From: Rhea pennata
Taxonomy: Eukaryota; Chordata; Aves; Rheiformes; Rheidae
Assembly: GCF_028389875.1 (NCBI RefSeq)
Contig: NC_084666.1
Location: 27,622,308-27,686,307, forward strand
DNA length: 64,000 nt
Direction of reading: 5' to 3'
Position numbers and translations under genes: made by a program
In this document: piece after piece, positions 58,361 to 64,000 of the stretch
How the letters are laid out: the number at the start of each line of letters is the position of its first letter
How positions within the stretch are numbered: position 1 is the first letter of the stretch
Notes under the pieces: generated by a model
Told to the model about the DNA's origin: nothing
The model's database searches: none
What the model saw: the letters and a program-made list of their open reading frames with translations, nothing else

Positions 58361-61300
58361 TTGCAAATTTCTTCACCAAAGGCTAATTCTCTACTGTAGC
58401 GTAGCTACAGGGGGGAGGGGGAAAGGGTTTAAGTTATAGATGATAATTGATTTGAGAGTAGTTGCTCTATCTTAACTGCTTTAAGGGAAGAAAAGAGAGT
58501 TTCCTTTCTAAGTAATCTAGAAATCACTTGGGGCTGCAAGTCTACCAAAACTCCAAGCAGATGTGTACCAAAACCCTGTGGACCTCAGGGAAACCAAATT
58601 CCCAGGCAATATCAAATAGACTTTATTTTTGAAGCAAAAAGTTTTTTCAGGAAAGACACTTATTACAAAGACAGTGCTTCCCATGCCAAAAGCTGTAGCT
58701 TTCTAGAGAATTCAGGTGGTTGATCTCAGTAGATGGTAGCTTAGTAGGATGCCTTCAGTACTGACTTCTAGTGCCTCATTTCTAGGTTGCAAACACTGTG
58801 CTGTTTGGAGCCTTTTGTTTTATTGCTCCCTTTTAGAAATCTATGCAAACTCACTTAACACAATTATTGCAAACTTAATAGCAAAAGAAACACTTTTTTT
58901 TCATTTCCACTCCTTCCTGCTTCTCAAATTACTGCTACAAATAAAGCTAAAAATTTTCAAGAAACATAGCCATTCTCACATACAGCTAATTTCTTCCACT
59001 AATTACTGTGTGATGCTTTATATATCACACTATAGCAACTATAGTTCTTTAAAGAGCACAATTAATTAAGCATCAGAACAGCCCTGTGAAATCGGTAAGA
59101 TTTATTATTTTATAGGTGAGTGAACTGACACATAGGGGAATTCAGACCAGGAAGAAACATGAAAAGTACTTAATATGAACCCACCGCAAACATTTTTGCG
59201 CAAATGCTGTAAGTTTACACTATACACATCTAATAGACCATTCATTTGTCACAAGACATTCAAAATTATTTCTTAGTTCTGTAACGAGACTAGTAGCAAG
59301 TAGTCAGTTAATCTATTTTTTTCTCCAGTGTTTTGGATATAGCTTGAAGGTCTGGATCTTCAGTATCTCAAAGTACTGGGCACAGATGGATTCTGAAAGT
59401 CATTCAGAAAACAAAAATAATGAATTTCTGAAACTGCTCATGATAGAGGATGATAGGTCAACCTTACTTATCACCTGTACAGTTAGTCCAGTTATACTCA
59501 CGGCATATTTTAGCAGCAGGCTGGCCAGATTATGTCCTGCAAAACAAGCCACAGAAAGCAAGAAAGGAACCATTACGTTACAAATAAGTAAAAACAAAAC
59601 AAAAACACAACACTGTGGTATGGTTAAACAGCACATGGCTAAATAATATATAAAAACTAGAACAGTAAAGCCTAGTATATGCAGCTGCCAAAATAATGTA
59701 TTTTTTAGAATTCTGACAGTATTTTACAATCCTTTTCATCTCACAAGGAAAAGAATTTCTAAGTATCACTTGGCACAGTATGATGGAGGAAACATGAAAC
59801 AAAGGGGAATCTTAATGAAAGCAGTGACCACAGATACGACTTGTTTTTCAAAACCTCTAATCTCATCTCCTGAGTCCAGGATCAGTCTCCAGATCAAAGG
59901 CCACCACTGTGAGCAGTCCTCACGTGCCAAATTTCATATTTACCACATGGTGCTGCCCTGGTGTGCACTGTCACTGCATGTCACACACTATCCAGATGAG
60001 CCTTCTGACAGCTCATTTTATAAGAGTTACAAAGTTCATTAATTTTTTCAAGAGGCAGCACATATAGTTTGGAAATAAGTATCTTCCTGTGCCAGTGCCT
60101 CCAGTCTATCTTAGTCACGGAATTCAGACAAAGCATGAGAAAGCCTCAGTAACAAGAAAATATCAAACAGCTTTTGAGAGGAAGAACAGCTCGCCACTTT
60201 GTGCAAAAATACGTGAACTGACCAATAAAGGAAAAGATCAAAAACACCATTAAGAATTTAAATCGCTACACTGAAACACAAGGAATAAATATTTTCAACA
60301 TGTCACATTGCCAGTAAATACCAGAGACTGTCAGAGAAATGACTTGTTCCTGGAGAGCAGCGTAAAAAAAACACTGGTCACCTATTTCAACCTTTCTCTG
60401 AAATAATCCTCTAAGATGTAACACTTCAGGGTATTCCATCTGAATCCATTAAAAAGTAAGTTCCTAAAAATAACAGAAGACACCGAAGACTTACAGAATA
60501 ATGTGGAATCAATGTAAAGACATCCAACTACAGTCAGACAAATATTTTTGAGAAATAGAAAGTTACCAAAACAATGGTGTTTCAGAGAAATTTAGCCAAT
60601 AGCCATTGGAAATGGAACTTGAATAGAATTCAAGTGTCTGCCTTCAGCTGTGTAATCAAAGAAATCCCCTTTAACTGCTAAGATGATCAAGAGGCAACAG
60701 GTACCATGTTTCCAACACCAAAATTCTGCTACTGAGAAAGCACCATCATTAGTTTATCGTGTCATCACTTGCCTCGTGCCTCTGGCCCCTTAGGGGTCTC
60801 ACGCTGTCTCCTCCATCATTTGGAAAGTTCAGGTTGCATTTGTTGTACTGAACCTCTCCGACAGCTTGAAACCAGAAAAGTGAACCACGCTTTTGATACG
60901 AAATGACTGTCAAGGCAGTCAGCTGCCACATCCAAAGAGGACCAAGGTGCATCATCCTCAACAGAGGCATATGACTGATGAAGTACGGTGCAAACTCCAG
61001 AAGCAGCAAATGGGTCACTCTAGAAACAGGCCCTAAGGGCCAACTAAAAGATGAGGTGGGATGGGCAGTCAGTTTGGCTTCAAAGTCCCCCTCAGTACAG
61101 CACCTGAGAGGCAGCTACTGGATCCATAGCTTCTTATCCAGAGGCGTCCCTAATCACTCCCACTGTCTTCATGGGACCTGACAGCTGAGAAGGTGCAGCA
61201 GGATTGTCCATGGGCTCTCCACAAATTTCTTAAATCCTCTCTTCCAGTTCTCCATTGCACACACTCTTAATGGAGCTCTCAAGCTCTGTGCAAGAGGGTT

Positions 61301-64000
61301 ATGATGCTAAGCTTATACAAACCACAGTGCCCATGGAGCACAGAGTCACCTGAAGAGAGTGCTTGGAAATTTCATCTTTCTGGATAAATCCTGCAACTCA
61401 TTCTGACCCAAGCAGCCCTGACACCAACTGTCCTCGGTACACCTAGCTTAACTTTGACTAAGCTTTGACTTTGACTAAGTCATGCTTTTCAAACCCAATT
61501 TCCAAATTAAATGGCATGCAATAATAATTTAAAATAAAACAAAAGGGTTTAAATGGGGACTCATTTATTGCTAAAAATTCAGAAGAGTCTTTAAAATCAT
61601 AGCAAAGCAATTTTAGATTCTTCCCATGTTCTGTCACTATCAAGTCCACATGGCAGCCGATGTTTCCAGAGGAACTTCCCCACCCAGTGAGTGATGCAAG
61701 GATAAGTCTAGAGCTAATACATCTGAGAGACTCATTCTGGAAATCAAATAATGTGAAAATCGTGTTGAACGGTATTTCATAATGCTGAGGTAGCTCTGAG
61801 AGCCCTCAATCAAGCACTGTGCAAACACATCAAAACGTGCCCATCTAGTATCAACAACACAGGGTATACAGTGAACCTTCAGATTAGGACAAGACTGCAT
61901 TCTAGTTTAAATAGGGCCGCAAATGTCACAACTCTAATTTCCAGTACGGGATAATATAAGCAATACCACTGGATTAGTACTACTCTCAATCTCACTGTTT
62001 CTTCCAAAAAGATTATCTGCAATATGCATGTTCCTGCATCATATTACCTTGCTACCTTTCTTATCCCTTTGGTTTTGTCCTTCCTAGTTATTAAGTTGAA
62101 ATAGATTCATGGCAAAAATGCCTGTCTCATTTGCAGACCACCGTGTGCCATGATGCCACCTGGCCCTGGTACCATTTCTTCTCTCTTCCTTTCGAACACT
62201 ACCCATCTAGCAGCAATTTCATCCATCTCTTCTAACAATCTCTCTGGGCACAAATCAAGAAACTATTCCTCTGCTGGCTGACTTTTTGCCTTTTCTAATT
62301 ATTTTTAAATTTAATTAGAAAGTCAACCAAAACCACATTGCACTTTCTCCCTTGTCTCTCATTAAATTCTTCAAGATAAGGTAGCTTTGATCCCTGCAGT
62401 AGCACAATGTCAGGATCTTCCACAAGACCTTGTATGAACACAAGTATGTGCTCTGATTCTGATTTAAGACCATTATAATCATTATACCATTTCCTCAATA
62501 CTCTGGCATCCTAGTCATCCATAAGGAACCAGTTTAAAAAATGTACAACATACAAATGATGAAAATTAGCTCCATTATGTCATCTCTAGACGCATGTATA
62601 CAGAAGTTTTAAAAGTGTAAATTAAATTTGAATTTAATAAAAACTATCCACTACCTCTTTTAAAATAAATTATACACTTTATGCACAGTCTCCCCAATAT
62701 AGACATTGACAGCTGTGCCCCTGTTCTGCTCATCTTCTGTTCCTGTCCAGTTAAATCTCCCATTTAATTCATCCTCAGGCCAAGTGAGATAAGAGATCAG
62801 CTCTTTTCTCTTTTCTTCTTGATTTACTGAAGTTCCACCAGAGGATTTTCTCCTTTTAACTGTAATAGCTCTAATTCACCCAAGAACATTGCTCCAGGGA
62901 GAAATGCATCTCCTCCTACAGCTAACCTCACAAGTAGATGGACTCTATCACCAGCAGCTTGACCTAAATGGCATTTGGTACCAGGCCCTGTCGTGTGTGG
63001 GCAGCTGCCCACCATCTCACATTAGCCCCTGCACAAGTATGTTTGGGCCACATAGCTTGTGATTGCTCATAGAGTTGTATTTAAAAAACTATACTTTGGA
63101 GAGAGAAATAATACTATAACTGGGCTGACAATTTAAACTAAAAATGCCTCACTCACATACCAATCAAAGCATTAGCAACGTCATATTCTGCAAGACAGCC
63201 AAATTAATAGAATGTTCACTGACTTGTGTGCCAATTTAATTTTTGTACATCTTTTCAATTTCCTTTTCTTTGGTAAATTATTTTCCTGTTTGTTTGGTAA
63301 AATGTTTATGAACCCATTCCAACAATGTTTATCACAGTGATTTGACTCAAATCTCTGTAGACAGCTTTTAGCACAGAGCAGAGTTCAGTTATAAAACAGT
63401 TGTTTTAACATCTGCCAGCACTCAGCATGGCAGAGGAGCTATTTACATAATGCTTTTGTAATTGCCTGACAGTGTCATGTAGTCCTTTAGCCTTTGTCAT
63501 CTAGCTCTATCAACAGTCTTGTCTAAATTCCTGCTTTTTTGCTTGTTTGTTAAGGGTCAAATTTCGACACTTCATGGAAGCTAATGGAAGTTTTGCCAGC
63601 ACAAGTAGAGATCCAAGCCTTTATTTGCTCAAGAGAAACTTCTACCAAGTCCGTTAACACTCACTGGAACTTCACTAGCAAAGCATATAGCAAGTCTAGT
63701 TTTCCCTCTTGTAAACATACGTTATTAAAGAATAATTTACCATTAGATGAAGCACTGTTCTGCTAACATAAGCACCTGAGAGACTTTCTCACCAAGAACC
63801 AGATTGTGCCTGTCACTACTACAGGCGTGGGGGAATGGCAGAAGGCACAAAATATCTTTCCAATTCTCCTGCAAAGCTGGAGAAAGGACCAGCTGCAGAT
63901 ATTGCAGTCGTTCCTCCCAATTCTCCTAGAGTTGTAAAGAACCCCAGGGAGAAAATAAGCTTCTTTCCCCTTCCACACCAGTCCTTGGACCAGAACTAAG

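Larger units (their letters stand above)
20277..64000 (+). other. GABRB1: GABRB1 intron 3 (5' part, runs off the right edge)
   Basis: Everything after the exon 3 donor. The next exon should be about 221 bp and encode DYTLTMYFQQSWKDKRL and related conserved sequence; no frame here contains it, so intron 3 exceeds 43.7 kb. A very long intron 3 is also what I recall for mammalian GABRB1. The first 100 bp remain CpG-dense, with three CACCGCCGCG-type units near 20310-20342. The rest is AT-rich non-coding DNA with repeats listed separately. Confidence 0.85.
49239..64000. other. Intron sequence with simple repeats only
   Basis: AT-rich non-coding DNA to the right edge. Features are the hairpins at 50.49, 52.40, 55.60 and 58.34 kb, the 26-bp minisatellite at 52.66 kb, G- and A-rich tracts near 50.69 and 58.27 kb, and a short TTTGACTAAG duplication near 61.45-61.48 kb. 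No exon or RNA gene is recognised. Confidence 0.6.

Overview
This window is vertebrate nuclear DNA, most likely from a bird. The clearest sign is a 5'-truncated CR1 LINE with the usual avian CR1 3' end (13.72-13.99 kb), plus three older CR1 pieces. The coding content is tiny: five short exons of two GABA-A receptor subunit genes arranged head to head, each in its own CpG island. On the minus strand, GABRA4 (alpha-4) has coding exon 1 (2773-2691) and exon 2 (2561-2443). On the plus strand, GABRB1 (beta-1) has coding exons 1-3 (19870-19955, 20038-20129, 20209-20276). This divergent alpha-4/beta-1 pair is the order known from the vertebrate GABRG1-GABRA2-GABRA4-GABRB1 cluster.

Layout: 1-2442 is GABRA4 intron 2. 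2180-3480 is the GABRA4 CpG island, holding exons 1-2, a 129-bp intron 1, four overlapping GC boxes and two upstream start codons. 3480-19230 is AT-rich intergenic DNA between the two promoters, with one CR1 and scattered simple repeats. 19230-20380 is the GABRB1 CpG island, with an NRF-1-like palindrome, three coding exons and two introns of about 80 bp. From 20277 to the right edge (more than 43.7 kb) is GABRB1 intron 3; I found no further exon in it. Its contents are CR1 remnants, A/T tracts, a TA/CA microsatellite, a 26-bp minisatellite and several near-perfect inverted repeats.

The two products are subunits of the same pentameric chloride channel. The exons here encode only the signal peptides and the start of the extracellular ligand-binding domain. 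Exon 2 of both genes encodes the shared GYD-RLRP-FG motif, and both genes have the same intron phases (2 then 1), as expected for ancient paralogues. No complete gene, RNA gene, CRISPR array or prokaryotic-type system is present, and most long open frames here are chance frames in GC-rich islands or repeats. The most unusual structures are the hairpins near 28.7 and 30.5 kb and the overlapping upstream reading frame in the GABRA4 leader.
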